A DNA stretch of 43,424 nt from Longimycelium tulufanense (GTDB lineage: Bacteria > Actinomycetota > Actinomycetes > Mycobacteriales > Pseudonocardiaceae): NCBI RefSeq assembly GCF_014645795.1, contig NZ_BMMK01000042.1, positions 1 to 43,424 on the forward strand. Reading direction: 5' to 3'. The position numbers and the translations under genes were made by a program. Positions 34,768 to 43,276 of this stretch are shown one piece after another. Each line of letters opens with the position of its first letter. Within the stretch, counting starts at the first letter, position 1. The notes under the pieces are model-generated. The model saw nothing but the letters and a program-made list of their open reading frames with translations. It did not search any database and had not been told where the DNA came from.

Positions 34768-35235
34768 ATGACTCGGACCTACTCGGCGTGGCAGCGGCTG
34801 TCGGGCCTGCCGCTGGGGCTGGGACGGCTGCTGTTCTCGGCCGGCATGGTGGCGCGGGTGCCCTACTTCGGCACGGTGCTGCCGCGCGTGGTGGGGCTGC
34901 GGCCGGGCTACTGCGAGGTGGCCGCCCCGAAGTGGTGGGGCGTGCACAACCACCTGGGTACCTTCCACGCGATTGCGGCCTGCAACCTCGCCGAGGTGGC
35001 GATGGGGATGCTGGCCGAGGCCACCGTGCCGGCCACGCACCGCTGGATTCCGCGGGGGATGACCGTGGAGTACCTCGCCCCGGGTCGCAGCGGGCTGCGC
35101 GCGATCGCGCAGCTGCCGGAGATCCCCCGGTTCGATGGCAAAGTCGACCTGCCCGTCCCGGTTCGCCTGGTGGATCGCGGCGGCACCACGGTGGTCACCG
35201 CCACGATCACCGTCCTGGTCTCACCCAAGAAATAG
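34768..35235 (+). CDS. DUF4442 hotdog-fold protein (putative thioesterase)
   Basis: A 155-residue hotdog-fold protein of the DUF4442 group, related to PaaI-type acyl-CoA thioesterases. The hotdog helix sequence is VHNHLGTFHAIAACNLAEVA, where HN-x2-G-T-x-H is the usual pattern for the acyl-CoA site. It is preceded by the long N-terminal helix SGLPLGLGRLLFSAGMVARV. The strand GMTVEYLAPGRSGLRAIAQL is also typical. The CoA substrate is unknown. ATG 34768 follows the VOC stop by 4 bases, so both genes share a transcript. Nothing odd is seen. Confidence 0.8.
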   Translation: MTRTYSAWQRLSGLPLGLGRLLFSAGMVARVPYFGTVLPRVVGLRPGYCEVAAPKWWGVHNHLGTFHAIAACNLAEVAMGMLAEATVPATHRWIPRGMTVEYLAPGRSGLRAIAQLPEIPRFDGKVDLPVPVRLVDRGGTTVVTATITVLVSPKK

Positions 35236-35636
35236 GCGGCGCCCACAGGCGAACGTGGCACGGCCGGGACTTGTCTGTCCTGCGTTCTTTCGCTCGGCGC
35301 CATCGCGCTGCGGCCCACCGGCCACGTGGTGCATCGGGGCCACCAACTCGGAGAGCGAAACATTCTGGGGGAGGCGGTCGTCAGGCGCGTGGACCGTGAT
35401 CAGGCCATGCCCCAGAGGATTCCGGCGATAGGCAGGCCGGAACCGGAGGAGTTGTCGACCGTAGCGTCGCAGCGGTCGTCCCACCCAACAACGTTCACCG
35501 TCGATCACGACATGCGCGTAGGCGCAGTGGGTAAGAATCCTCGGTGTGCGTTGCGCCGACCATGAGCAGTCGGACCAGGCCGTACCGGACTGGCCGGATC
35601 CACGCCCATATTGGAAAATTTTACTTACCAGTTGAA

Positions 35637-35655
35637 TTTCTTGCCTCGCAAGAAA
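35637..35655. promoter_or_regulatory. Small dyad in an A/T-rich stretch
   Basis: TTTCTTG and CAAGAAA (7-bp perfect arms) flank a CCTCG spacer. It lies about 150 bases upstream of the larger dyad. It could be an operator or a weak hairpin; no gene start is close on either strand. Confidence 0.35.
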
Positions 35656-35789
35656 CGTTATTGACGATGTGGATCTCACGTGCCCTACTGGCGGTCGACC
35701 GCCGCCGGGTGAGGCGTTCGTGCGGCTGGAGGTGGGGCGTGTCCGGAAGAGTCGGGTAGGCCACTCTTCGCATTCCGTGTCACGTGCCA

Positions 35790-35836
35790 TTGACGGCGAC
35801 GAAGTTCATTTACGATACTCATCAGTATCGCAAATG
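35790..35836 (+). promoter_or_regulatory. hypX promoter overlapped by a 30-bp operator-like dyad
   Basis: TTGACG at 35790-35795 and GATACT at 35814-35819 are separated by 18 bases and form a plausible sigma-70-type promoter with a leader of about 100 bases. The dyad at 35807-35836 has arms CATTTACGATACT and AGTATCGCAAATG around a CATC centre, complementary at 12 of 13 positions, and covers the -10. This is the shape of a TetR-family operator, so hypX is probably repressible. Confidence 0.65.
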
Positions 35837-35923
35837 TCGATCTTGTGTGGGTCGGTGCCGTGCACCGCGGCTTTCCACACCGACCCACCGATCACGCCGT
35901 TGCTTAGGGCGGGGGAGTACCTC

Positions 35924-37618
35924 GTGCGCATTCTGCTGGTGGCCAGCGCCTACAACAGCCTTGCCCAACGCTGCCACACCGAACTGCTCGACCGGGGCCA
36001 CGAGGTCTCGGTCGAGTTGGCGTTGACCCCACAGACGCTCGTCGAGGCCGCCTGGTTGTTCCGGCCCGACCTCGTGGTCGCCCCCATGCTCACCGCCGCC
36101 ATCCCACAGGCCCTGTGGTCCCGGGTCCCCTGCCTGATCGTGCATCCCGGCCCCAAGGGTGACCGCGGCCCCTCCTCACTGGACTGGGCGATCACGACCG
36201 GCGCACGGCGCTGGGGTGTCACCGTCCTGCAGGCCAACGAGGTGTTCGACGCCGGCGACATCTGGGCCTGGGCCCCCTTCGTGGTGGCCGAGTACGACAA
36301 GAGCTCGCTCTACCGCCACGAGGTCACCGAGGCCGCCGTGGAAGCACTTTTGCTGGCCGTGGCGCGCATGGCCAGCGGCCACCTCACCCCGGAGCCACTG
36401 GACTACGACCGCCACGACGTGATCGGCGAGCCCCGGCCCGCACTGCGCCAACCTGACCGCAGGATCGACTGGGCCCACGAACCGACCGAGGACGTACTGC
36501 GCAAACTGCGCGCGGCCACCAGCCAACCCGGCGTGCTCGACACCATCGACGGCGAGGAGTTCTTCCTCTACGGCGGCATCGCCGAGGACACCCTGCGCGG
36601 CCCGGCCGGGTCCCTGCTCGCGATGCGCGACACCGCCGTGTGCCGGGCCACCGCCGACGGCGCGGTCTGGATCACCCACGTCAAGCCCCGCACCCGCCCC
36701 GACGACAGCCGCCCGTTCAAGGTGCCCGCCACCGTGGGCCTGGCGTTACACCTGTCCGGCGTGCCCCAGGTGGCGGCCCCCCAGGGCCTGCCCGACCCCC
36801 GCCGCACCTACCGCGAGATCCACTACTGGGAACACCACCAGGTGGGATACCTGGAGTTCGACTTCCCCAACGGGGCGATGTCGACCCGCCAGTGCCGGCG
36901 CCTGCTGGCCGCCTACCGCTACGCCCTGTCCCGCCACACCCGTGTGATCGTGCTCGGCGGTCGCCGGGACTTCTTCGCCAACGGCATCCACCTCCACGTC
37001 ATCGAGGACGCCCCCGACGCCCAGGCGGAATCCTGGGAGAACATCAACGCGATGAACGATCTGGTGGCGGCCATCCTCACCACGACCTCCCACCTCGTGA
37101 TCAGCGCGGTCCAGGGCAACGCCGCGGCCGGCGGGCTGATGTTGGCACTGGCCGCCGACGAGGTGTGGTGCCGCTCCGGAGCGGTGCTCAACCCGCACTA
37201 CCGGCTCATGGGCCTGTCCGGCTCGGAGTACTGGACCTACACCCTGCCCCGCCGGGTGGGCGAGCATACCGCCGAGGCACTCACCAGCCGGTGCCTACCC
37301 GTCAACGCCCGCCAGGCCCACGCGCTGGGCCTGGCGGACCAGGTGGTGCCCGGCGATCCCGCCACCTTCCGCACCCACGTCACCGCGCTGGCCGAACAGC
37401 TGGCCCACTCCGCCGACCTGCCCGGCCGGCTCGAGGACAAGACGCGCCGCCACCGCGGCCAGTCCCTGGAACGGACGCTGGAGCGCCACCGCGCCCGAGA
37501 GCTGGACCAGATGCGCGAGGACTTCGCCAGCGCCACCTACCAGGACCGCCGTTCCCGGTTCGTCCGCAGGATCCGCCCCGAGACCACCCCGGCCCACCTC
37601 GCCCTGCACCGCACCTGA
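35924..37618 (+). CDS. hypX: HypX (HoxX), CO-ligand synthesis enzyme for NiFe-hydrogenase
   Basis: A 564-residue bifunctional protein. The N-terminal formyltransferase-like domain (about 1-260) reads MRILLVASAYNSLAQRCHTE, then VHPGPKGDRGPSSLDWAIT and the LQANEVFDAGDIWAWAPF segment. The C-terminal crotonase-like domain (about 290-560) has VLGGRRDFFANGIHLHVIED, AVQGNAAAGGLMLALAADEV and MGLSGSEYWTYTLPRRVG. HypX takes a formyl group from formyl-tetrahydrofolate via formyl-CoA to make the CO ligand of the NiFe site under air. All key motifs are present. GTG 35924 is chosen with GGGGGAG 6 bases upstream. No other hyp or hydrogenase gene lies in the window. Confidence 0.9.
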   Translation: MRILLVASAYNSLAQRCHTELLDRGHEVSVELALTPQTLVEAAWLFRPDLVVAPMLTAAIPQALWSRVPCLIVHPGPKGDRGPSSLDWAITTGARRWGVTVLQANEVFDAGDIWAWAPFVVAEYDKSSLYRHEVTEAAVEALLLAVARMASGHLTPEPLDYDRHDVIGEPRPALRQPDRRIDWAHEPTEDVLRKLRAATSQPGVLDTIDGEEFFLYGGIAEDTLRGPAGSLLAMRDTAVCRATADGAVWITHVKPRTRPDDSRPFKVPATVGLALHLSGVPQVAAPQGLPDPRRTYREIHYWEHHQVGYLEFDFPNGAMSTRQCRRLLAAYRYALSRHTRVIVLGGRRDFFANGIHLHVIEDAPDAQAESWENINAMNDLVAAILTTTSHLVISAVQGNAAAGGLMLALAADEVWCRSGAVLNPHYRLMGLSGSEYWTYTLPRRVGEHTAEALTSRCLPVNARQAHALGLADQVVPGDPATFRTHVTALAEQLAHSADLPGRLEDKTRRHRGQSLERTLERHRARELDQMREDFASATYQDRRSRFVRRIRPETTPAHLALHRT

Positions 37619-37648
37619 CACCTGACCCGCCGGGGAACCCCAACACCC

Positions 37649-38599
37649 TCACCGTCGCGTGCCGGCGGCGGCCGGCTGGTCCGGCAACGCCCGCCGGTGC
37701 TCGTCACCGAGCAGGCCCTCGAACAGGTCCCCGTCGCGCTCCACCCGCTCCAGCACCTGCCCGGCCGTGAACACCACGTCCTCCGCACGCGCGCACGCCT
37801 CGACCTCCTCCCAGGCCACCGGCGTCGACACCGTGGGCCGCGACCGGGCACGCAACGAGTAGGGCGCCACCGTGGTCTTCTTCGGGTTGTTCTGGCTCCA
37901 GTCGACGAACACCTTGCCGTGCCGGGCCTGCTTGCTCATCGTCGCCACCACCTGCTTCGGGGTCTGCCGGGCCAGCAGCTCGGCCACCACACGGGCGTAG
38001 TCGGAGGTGCGCTCCGCCGCGGGTACCGACACCGGCACATACACCTGCAACCCCTTGGACCCACTGGTCTTGGGAAAGGCCGCAAGCCCGTCGGCGGCCA
38101 CCACCTCCCGCAGCCGCTCGGCCACCCGGCAACACTCCACCACCGTCGCCGGCGCCCCCGGATCCAGGTCGAACACCAGCAGGTCCGGATCACGCACACC
38201 ACCGCGCGGCCCCACCGTCCACTGCGGCACATGCAGCTCCAACGAGGCCAGGTTGGCCACCCACACCAACGTGGGCACATCGTTGACCAGCGCGAAGTCG
38301 GCCGCCTCCGCACCCTTGGCGCTCCCCGGAGTGGGCACCCGCACGGTACGGACCCACGAGGGCGCATGCCGGGAGACGTCCTTCTCGAAGAACGAGTCGG
38401 CCTCCACCCCCTCGGGGTAGCGGCGCAGGGTCAGCGGCCGGTCCGCCACGTGCGGCAACAGCACCGGCGCGACACGCGCGTAGTAGTCGATCACCGCGCC
38501 CTTGGTGAACCCGATCTCGGGGTACAGGACCTTCTCCAGGTTGGACAGCCGCAGCCGCTGGCCCTCCACCTGCACCGTGACGGTGTTGCTACCCGGCAT
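37649..38599 (-). CDS. ligD: LigD primase-polymerase domain as a separate gene
   Basis: A 316-residue protein matching the polymerase/primase (PolDom) of LigD, which fills gaps and adds ribonucleotides at broken DNA ends. The opening LSNLEKVLYPEIGFTKGAVI, the strand DLLVFDLDPGAPATVVECCR (metal-binding Asp pair), FPKTSGSKGLQVYVPV (nucleotide binding Ser/Gly-His-type pocket) and HGKVFVDWSQNNPKKTTVAP (the third metal Asp in V-D-W) are all there. The start ATG lies 10 bases inside the end of the upstream ligase gene, giving an 11-base overlap and translational coupling. It is the last gene of the ku-ligD operon. In M. tuberculosis this domain is fused into one LigD. Confidence 0.93.
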   Translation of the reverse strand: MPGSNTVTVQVEGQRLRLSNLEKVLYPEIGFTKGAVIDYYARVAPVLLPHVADRPLTLRRYPEGVEADSFFEKDVSRHAPSWVRTVRVPTPGSAKGAEAADFALVNDVPTLVWVANLASLELHVPQWTVGPRGGVRDPDLLVFDLDPGAPATVVECCRVAERLREVVAADGLAAFPKTSGSKGLQVYVPVSVPAAERTSDYARVVAELLARQTPKQVVATMSKQARHGKVFVDWSQNNPKKTTVAPYSLRARSRPTVSTPVAWEEVEACARAEDVVFTAGQVLERVERDGDLFEGLLGDEHRRALPDQPAAAGTRR

Positions 38600-40046
38600 C
38601 GAGGCCGACCTCCCCGGCAGACTTGTCCGGGCGCAACCCCCGCCACGACGGCCCCCGCATCCGCCCGTCGCGCGTCCACTCCCGGAACACGACCTCACCA
38701 ACCAGGGTGGGCGAGACCCAGCGGGCCTGCCGCGCCACCTCACGCGGCACCGCGACGAACGGGCAGCGGCGACGCTCCAGCCGCGACAGCCGGGAGCCCA
38801 GCTCGGCCAGGGCCTGCTCGGTGAACCCGGTGCCCACCAGACCGACGAACCGCAACCCGCCCTCAGCCGGCACCCCGCACAGCAACGACCCGATGGCACC
38901 GGCACGACGGCCCTGGCCCGGCCGCCAGCCCCCGATCACCACCTCCTGCGCCCGCAGGTGCGCCACCTTGACCCACTCCCGCGAACGCCGACCCGCCTGG
39001 TAGGGCGAGGACAACCGCTTGGCCATCACACCCTCCAGACCCTGCTCCCGACTGGCGTGCAGCACCGCCGCACCCCCACCGGCGAAGTAACGCGGCGTCT
39101 GCCAACGCGGCCCGGCCAACCCCAACCCCTCCAGCTGCCGACGCCGCTCGGTGTAGGGCAGGGCCAACAGGGAGCGGCCCTGCAGGTGCAGCAGGTCGAA
39201 CACCAGGTAGGTCACCGGCTGGGTCTCGGCCAGCCGCCGCGCGCTGGCCTCGCTACCCACGTGCATGCGCCGTTGCAGGGCCGCGAAGTTGGGCCGGCCC
39301 CCCACCAACGCCACGATCTCGCCATCGAGCATCGCCTGGGTGCTGCCCATCGCCTCCCCCAACGCGCGCAGCTCGGGATAGCTTCGGGTGACGTCGTTGC
39401 CCTTGCGGCTGAACACGGTGACCCGCCCGCCCTCCACCCGCACCAGGGCCCGTACCCCGTCCCACTTGAACTCATAGGCCCACTCGGCGTCCCGCTCCGC
39501 CGGCGGAAGGCCACCGGCGGAGGCCAACATCGGCGCCAGCGACTCCGGCAGCGGCTCCCAGTCCGGCTGCTGCGGCGGATCGGAACGCCGCACCAGCCAC
39601 TCATCGGAGTCGCTGTTTCCACCGCGACCACGGTGGCGTCGGAAGAAGACGTACCTGCCCCGCACCCGATCGCCGTGCAGAACGACGGAGACCTCGTCGG
39701 TGCTCCACTTCACCGTCTCGTACCGGCCCCGGTCCCAGATCGTCACCGTGCCGGCGCCGTACTCGCCAGCCGGGATCTCCCCGTCGAAGTCGGCGTACTC
39801 CAGCGGATGGTCCTCGGTGTGCACGGCCAGCCGCACCGTGCCCGGCTCCGGCGGCAGTCCCTTGGGCACCGCCCACGACACCAGCACCCCACCCCGCTCC
39901 AGCCGTACGTCCCAGTGCAGGCGACGGGCGTGATGCTCCTGGATGACGAACAACTCGTCCCGCCCCGGCCGCACCGCATCGCCCGCCGGTTCGGGGGTGC
40001 GGCGAGGACGGCGTTTGCGCCGGTACTCGGCCAGGGGATCGGGCAT
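38589..40046 (-). CDS. ligD: LigD phosphoesterase-ligase (ATP-dependent DNA ligase)
   Basis: A 485-residue DNA ligase for non-homologous end joining. The phosphoesterase domain (about 20-160) reads FVIQEHHARRLHWDVRLERG with the H-x3-R-x-H-W-D-x-R-L active pattern and HPLEYADFDGEIPAGEYGAG. The ligase domain has the AMP-lysine motif YEFKWDGVRAL (Lys in K-W-D-G), then LDGEIVAL and YLVFDLLHLQG. Later come GLEGVMAKRLSSPYQAGRRS (motif IV/V, E-G-V-M-A-K). The OB-fold end has WVSPTLVGEVVFREWTRDGR. The start ATG lies 12 bases after the ku stop. The order PE-ligase with a separate polymerase is common in actinomycetes. The stop lies 11 bases into the polymerase gene. Confidence 0.93.
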   Translation of the reverse strand: MPDPLAEYRRKRRPRRTPEPAGDAVRPGRDELFVIQEHHARRLHWDVRLERGGVLVSWAVPKGLPPEPGTVRLAVHTEDHPLEYADFDGEIPAGEYGAGTVTIWDRGRYETVKWSTDEVSVVLHGDRVRGRYVFFRRHRGRGGNSDSDEWLVRRSDPPQQPDWEPLPESLAPMLASAGGLPPAERDAEWAYEFKWDGVRALVRVEGGRVTVFSRKGNDVTRSYPELRALGEAMGSTQAMLDGEIVALVGGRPNFAALQRRMHVGSEASARRLAETQPVTYLVFDLLHLQGRSLLALPYTERRRQLEGLGLAGPRWQTPRYFAGGGAAVLHASREQGLEGVMAKRLSSPYQAGRRSREWVKVAHLRAQEVVIGGWRPGQGRRAGAIGSLLCGVPAEGGLRFVGLVGTGFTEQALAELGSRLSRLERRRCPFVAVPREVARQARWVSPTLVGEVVFREWTRDGRMRGPSWRGLRPDKSAGEVGLDAG

Positions 40047-40058
40047 GACGGAGCCGGT

Positions 40059-41042
40059 TCAGGCCGGGCGCTTGCGGCCGCCGGTCCTGCGTTGCCCACT
40101 CTTGGCACGACCGGCCGTCTTGCCCCCGGTCTTCTCCCCGGCCTTGGTCGTCTTGGCCGCCGTCCCGGCAGTCTTGGTGGACTTGGCGGCACCGGTCGAA
40201 CGGCTGGTGGCACGGCGCTGCCCACCGGCCTTGGCGCCGCTACGGCCACCGGCCGCCCGACCCCCGCCCCGGGAACTGCGCGCGGCCTCCACACTGCGCT
40301 CCAACGCCGTCATCAGGTCGATGACCTCACCGGCCGGCTCGGGCTCGGCCCGCTCGGGCAGCTCCGCACCCTCGGCCTTGGCCTCGATCAGCTCGGCCAT
40401 CGCCTCCCGGTAGTCGTCGCTGAACTCCTCCGGGTCGAAGTCACCGGCCATGTTCTCGATCAGCGACTCGGCCATGGCCAGCTCCTGCGGCCGTACCGTG
40501 GTGTCGCCCTCTAGGAAGCCGAACTCCGGCGCGCGGATCTCGTCCGGCCACAACATGGTGTGCAGGACCAGCACGTCCTCGCGGGCGCGCACCGTCGCCA
40601 GCGTCTCGCGCTGCCGCAGGGTGATCTTGACCACGGCGAGCTGGTCGGCGCGCTGGAGGGCCTGGCGCAGCAGCACGTAGGGGCGGACGGCGTTCTTCTC
40701 CGGCTCCAGGTAATAGGCGCGCTGGAAGTACAGCGGGTCGATCTGCTCGGCGGGCACGAACTCCAGCACCTCGATGGCACGGTCGGTGGAGATCGGCAGC
40801 TTGTCGAAGTCCTCCTGGTCGAGGATGACCATGCGGCCGTCCTCCAGCTCGTGCCCCTTGGCGATGTCGGCGTACTCGACCTCCTCACCGTCCAGGCTGC
40901 ACACCCGTTTGTAGCGGATGCGCCCGCCGTCAGCGCGATGGACCTGATGGAACCGGAAGTCGTGCTCCTCCGTGGCCGCGAACAGGCGGACCCCGATCGT
41001 CACCAGCCCGAATGAGATCGCTCCCCGCCACATCGCCCTCAT
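40059..41042 (-). CDS. ku: Non-homologous end joining protein Ku
   Basis: A 327-residue homodimeric ring protein that binds DNA ends and recruits LigD. The head MRAMWRGAISFGLVTIGVRL, IRYKRVCSLDGEEVEYADIA and KGHELEDGRMVILDQEDFDK are the Ku core, and HTMLWPDEIR and DYREAMAELIEAKAEG complete it (residues 1-250). About 60 Lys/Arg/Thr/Ala/Gly-rich residues follow (KSTKTAGTAAKTTKAGEKTG, ending GGRKRPA), like the basic Ku tail known in some mycobacteria, which helps load the ring on DNA and join ends. ATG 41042 is chosen because it gives the standard Ku N-terminus, with GGAGG 12 bases upstream. It is the first gene of a three-gene operon. Confidence 0.95.
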   Translation of the reverse strand: MRAMWRGAISFGLVTIGVRLFAATEEHDFRFHQVHRADGGRIRYKRVCSLDGEEVEYADIAKGHELEDGRMVILDQEDFDKLPISTDRAIEVLEFVPAEQIDPLYFQRAYYLEPEKNAVRPYVLLRQALQRADQLAVVKITLRQRETLATVRAREDVLVLHTMLWPDEIRAPEFGFLEGDTTVRPQELAMAESLIENMAGDFDPEEFSDDYREAMAELIEAKAEGAELPERAEPEPAGEVIDLMTALERSVEAARSSRGGGRAAGGRSGAKAGGQRRATSRSTGAAKSTKTAGTAAKTTKAGEKTGGKTAGRAKSGQRRTGGRKRPA

Positions 41043-41128
41043 GCGCCCTGGGTACCTCCAACGGAGCAACCCCGCACCCTTGTTTCACCCACTCGGGTGT
41101 ATCCGGGGGAGTGGGGGAGGGCAACGTC

Positions 41129-42079
41129 CTACCCCATGCGGCCCCGCTCGGGCACCTCCATCCGCATCCGCACCACCGTGCCGGCCGGCCCCGACCGCAC
41201 CTGCACCAGATCACACAGGTGATGCACCAGCCACAAACCACGCCCGCTGTACCGATGGGGTTCGGGCGGCAGCCGCCCAACCAGCGGGTCGAGGATGCGA
41301 CCGGCATCACGCACCTCGCACACCACCGACCCCCGGTGCCGCCACACCCGCACCAGCCCACGCCCACCACCGTGCCGCAGGCTGTTGGCCGCCGCCTCGC
41401 CCATCGCCAGCACCAGATCGTCCACCCGCGCCGGCGGCAGGCCCGCCTCCCGGGCCACCCGCGCCACCGTATGCCGCGCCCGCCGCAGCTCCGACGCCGT
41501 GAACGCCACCCCCACCGCAACCCCCGGCGGCTCCGGCAACGCCCCGGCCAACGGATCCACGACCTCAACCCCTCCACCGGCCCGGTGCGCCCCGTCCCGC
41601 CACACGAACGGATGGTGCCGGCACGCCCGGGACACCACCCCCGCCGGCAACCCCACCACGTCATAGGGACACAGCAACCACCACGCCGGCACCAGCCCGA
41701 ACGCCACGTTCACCAGCGCCTCACTCCGCTGGCACTCCACCAGCTCCTCCGGCGACCGACCCGGCCACACCGGCTCTCCGACGCCCCGCACCCGCCGCCC
41801 ACCCGCGGTGTGCTCCCGCACGAACTCGTACCACACCGAGATGATGCGCCCCGGGTTCCGCCCCACCCCGGTCATGTCCACGAACCGCACCCGCTCGCCC
41901 ACCGCACCCAGAACCCGCCTCAACAGGTCGAGCCGACGCCCGGGCACCGCCACCAACACCGGCTCCCCACCAGCCACGCCCGCACGCACGAACTCCTGCA
42001 CGACACCCACGTACTCCGGCTCACCGCGATACAGCAGCGCCTCGTGCCGAAACCTCGTCGGCGAGCCCAGCGCAACCAT
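41129..42079 (-). CDS. MEDS-domain anti-sigma regulatory histidine kinase
   Basis: A 316-residue signalling protein. The N-terminal MEDS domain (about 10-165) reads FRHEALLYRGEPEYVGVVQE and PVLVAVPGRRLDLLRRVLGA, with HEALLY as the family hallmark. The C-terminal ATPase domain (about 195-310) is of the RsbW/anti-sigma type: VDDLVLAMGEAAANSLRHGG (N-box with the key Asn), then GSVVCEVRDAGRILDPLVGR (G1-like D-x-G) and GRGLWLVHHLCDLVQVRSGP (G2-like). It is likely a sensor kinase that acts in partner switching on a sigma factor; the partner is not in the window. ATG 42079 has GGAGG 5 bases upstream. It stands on its own behind the NHEJ operon. Confidence 0.88.
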   Translation of the reverse strand: MVALGSPTRFRHEALLYRGEPEYVGVVQEFVRAGVAGGEPVLVAVPGRRLDLLRRVLGAVGERVRFVDMTGVGRNPGRIISVWYEFVREHTAGGRRVRGVGEPVWPGRSPEELVECQRSEALVNVAFGLVPAWWLLCPYDVVGLPAGVVSRACRHHPFVWRDGAHRAGGGVEVVDPLAGALPEPPGVAVGVAFTASELRRARHTVARVAREAGLPPARVDDLVLAMGEAAANSLRHGGGRGLVRVWRHRGSVVCEVRDAGRILDPLVGRLPPEPHRYSGRGLWLVHHLCDLVQVRSGPAGTVVRMRMEVPERGRMG

Positions 42080-42301
42080 GCCCGCCTCCTCACCAGCCCG
42101 GCATCGCACCACCGCTCCGCACCAGCAGCTCCCAGCACCGCCACGGGCAGCCCCGGAGAAAAAGGGAGAGCCCACGGGCCCGGTCAACCTTCTCCTGTGC
42201 CCGCGATACCCCCGCCGCAGCGACGCAAAACCGCTGCTCGCGGGCCGCAACCCGAGCGTGACCCACGCCCACCACCGCGATGCCCACCCACCACACGACC
42301 C

Positions 42302-43276
42302 CTACTCCTCGGAGACCAGGTCCAGATCACCCAACTTCCGATAGGTGCGGTTCGACGCCGCCGCCAGCCGACGCTCCCGACTGGTCGACTCGATGTAATG
42401 CTGGCTGGAGGCCAACGACGCATGCCCCAACAACCGCATGATCTCCGACGCATTGGCGCCGTCCTCGGCCAACCGCGTGGCAAAGGTGTGCCGCAACGCA
42501 TGCAGGTTCGCCCCCACCGGCACCCGATCGTGCAACCCCGCCCACCGGAAGCAGGACTTCACCAGATACTGCAACGCCCCACGACTCATCGGCTCCCCAC
42601 CGCGATCCACCAACAACGGCGAAGACCGCCGCACCCGATCGCCCGGAAACCGCCGCCGCCGCGACACCAGATACGCCTCGACCACCCGCTCCATCGCCGG
42701 CTCGATCGGCACCGACCGCTCCCGGCTGCCCTTACCCCGCACGTGCAGCCGCTTCTCCCCGGGCCGCCCCACCACACAGCCCACGGTCAACGCCAACATC
42801 TCGCTGGAACGCAACCCACACAGCAACCCCAACGCCAGCACCAGCAGATCCCGCTCCGGCCACGGATCCCGCGCACGCCGCCCCCCGGCCACCGCCTCCA
42901 ACAACTGCTCCGGCGTGTCCTCACCCCGCAACGGCTTGGGGGAGTGCGGCGGCACCCGAGGCCGCGCCACCGCTCCCATCGGATTCCCCGCCAACCACCC
43001 CTCGACCACGCAGAACGTCAACAGCTGGTTCCACGTCGACCACGCACGCAGCACCGAACTCCGCGCATGCGTATCAGCGAACACGCCGAACGCCCGCCGC
43101 AACGACTCCGCCGTCACCTCCGACAGCAACAACTCCTCGGCCGCCCGACCACACACCTCGGCCAACCGCGCCCGCACCCCGGCAATATCCCGCCGATAGG
43201 CGGCCGTGGTGTGCGGCGAATCCTTTCGGGGCCGCCGAGCATCGAAGAACGCCTCCTCGACATCGACCAGCCGCAT
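42302..43276 (-). CDS. Tyrosine recombinase (phage-integrase/XerC-like)
   Basis: A 324-residue site-specific recombinase. The SAM-like N-terminal core-binding domain (about 1-105) begins DARRPRKDSPHTTAAYRRDI. The catalytic domain has all six active residues: Arg156 (GLRSSEM), Lys182 (VRGKGSRERSVP), His259 and Arg262 (LHALRHTFATRLA), His285 (LLGHASLASSQHY) and Tyr294. The size matches XerC/D and small integrases. The ATG has GGGAGG 12 bases upstream. No att sites or phage genes are visible next to it within the window, but only 148 bp remain to the right edge. Confidence 0.92.
   Translation of the reverse strand: MRLVDVEEAFFDARRPRKDSPHTTAAYRRDIAGVRARLAEVCGRAAEELLLSEVTAESLRRAFGVFADTHARSSVLRAWSTWNQLLTFCVVEGWLAGNPMGAVARPRVPPHSPKPLRGEDTPEQLLEAVAGGRRARDPWPERDLLVLALGLLCGLRSSEMLALTVGCVVGRPGEKRLHVRGKGSRERSVPIEPAMERVVEAYLVSRRRRFPGDRVRRSSPLLVDRGGEPMSRGALQYLVKSCFRWAGLHDRVPVGANLHALRHTFATRLAEDGANASEIMRLLGHASLASSQHYIESTSRERRLAAASNRTYRKLGDLDLVSEE

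Larger units (their letters stand above)
35236..35923. other. 688-bp intergenic region with two dyads upstream of hypX
   Basis: No supported gene is present. One minus-strand frame at 35221-35790 is open over 189 codons but has no domain and runs over the dyads. The region holds an A/T-rich stretch (GGAAAATTTTACTTACC near 35614), a small dyad at 35637-35655 and a strong operator-like dyad at 35807-35836. It is unusually rich in regulatory-looking sequence for one downstream gene. Confidence 0.55.

Noticed and set aside
35221-35790. Minus-strand frame of 189 codons in the hypX upstream gap
   Set aside because: No domain or RBS was found, and it overlaps the regulatory dyad and A/T-rich patches.
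38502-40514. Plus-strand frame of 670 codons opposite ligD and ku
   Set aside because: It is antisense to well-supported NHEJ genes and is Pro/Arg/His/Gln rich without any recognisable fold.
42159-42181. T-run terminator after the tyrosine recombinase on the minus strand
   Set aside because: Five T residues follow a GC stretch, but the possible stem has a 2-base loop and one mismatch, so no stable hairpin forms.
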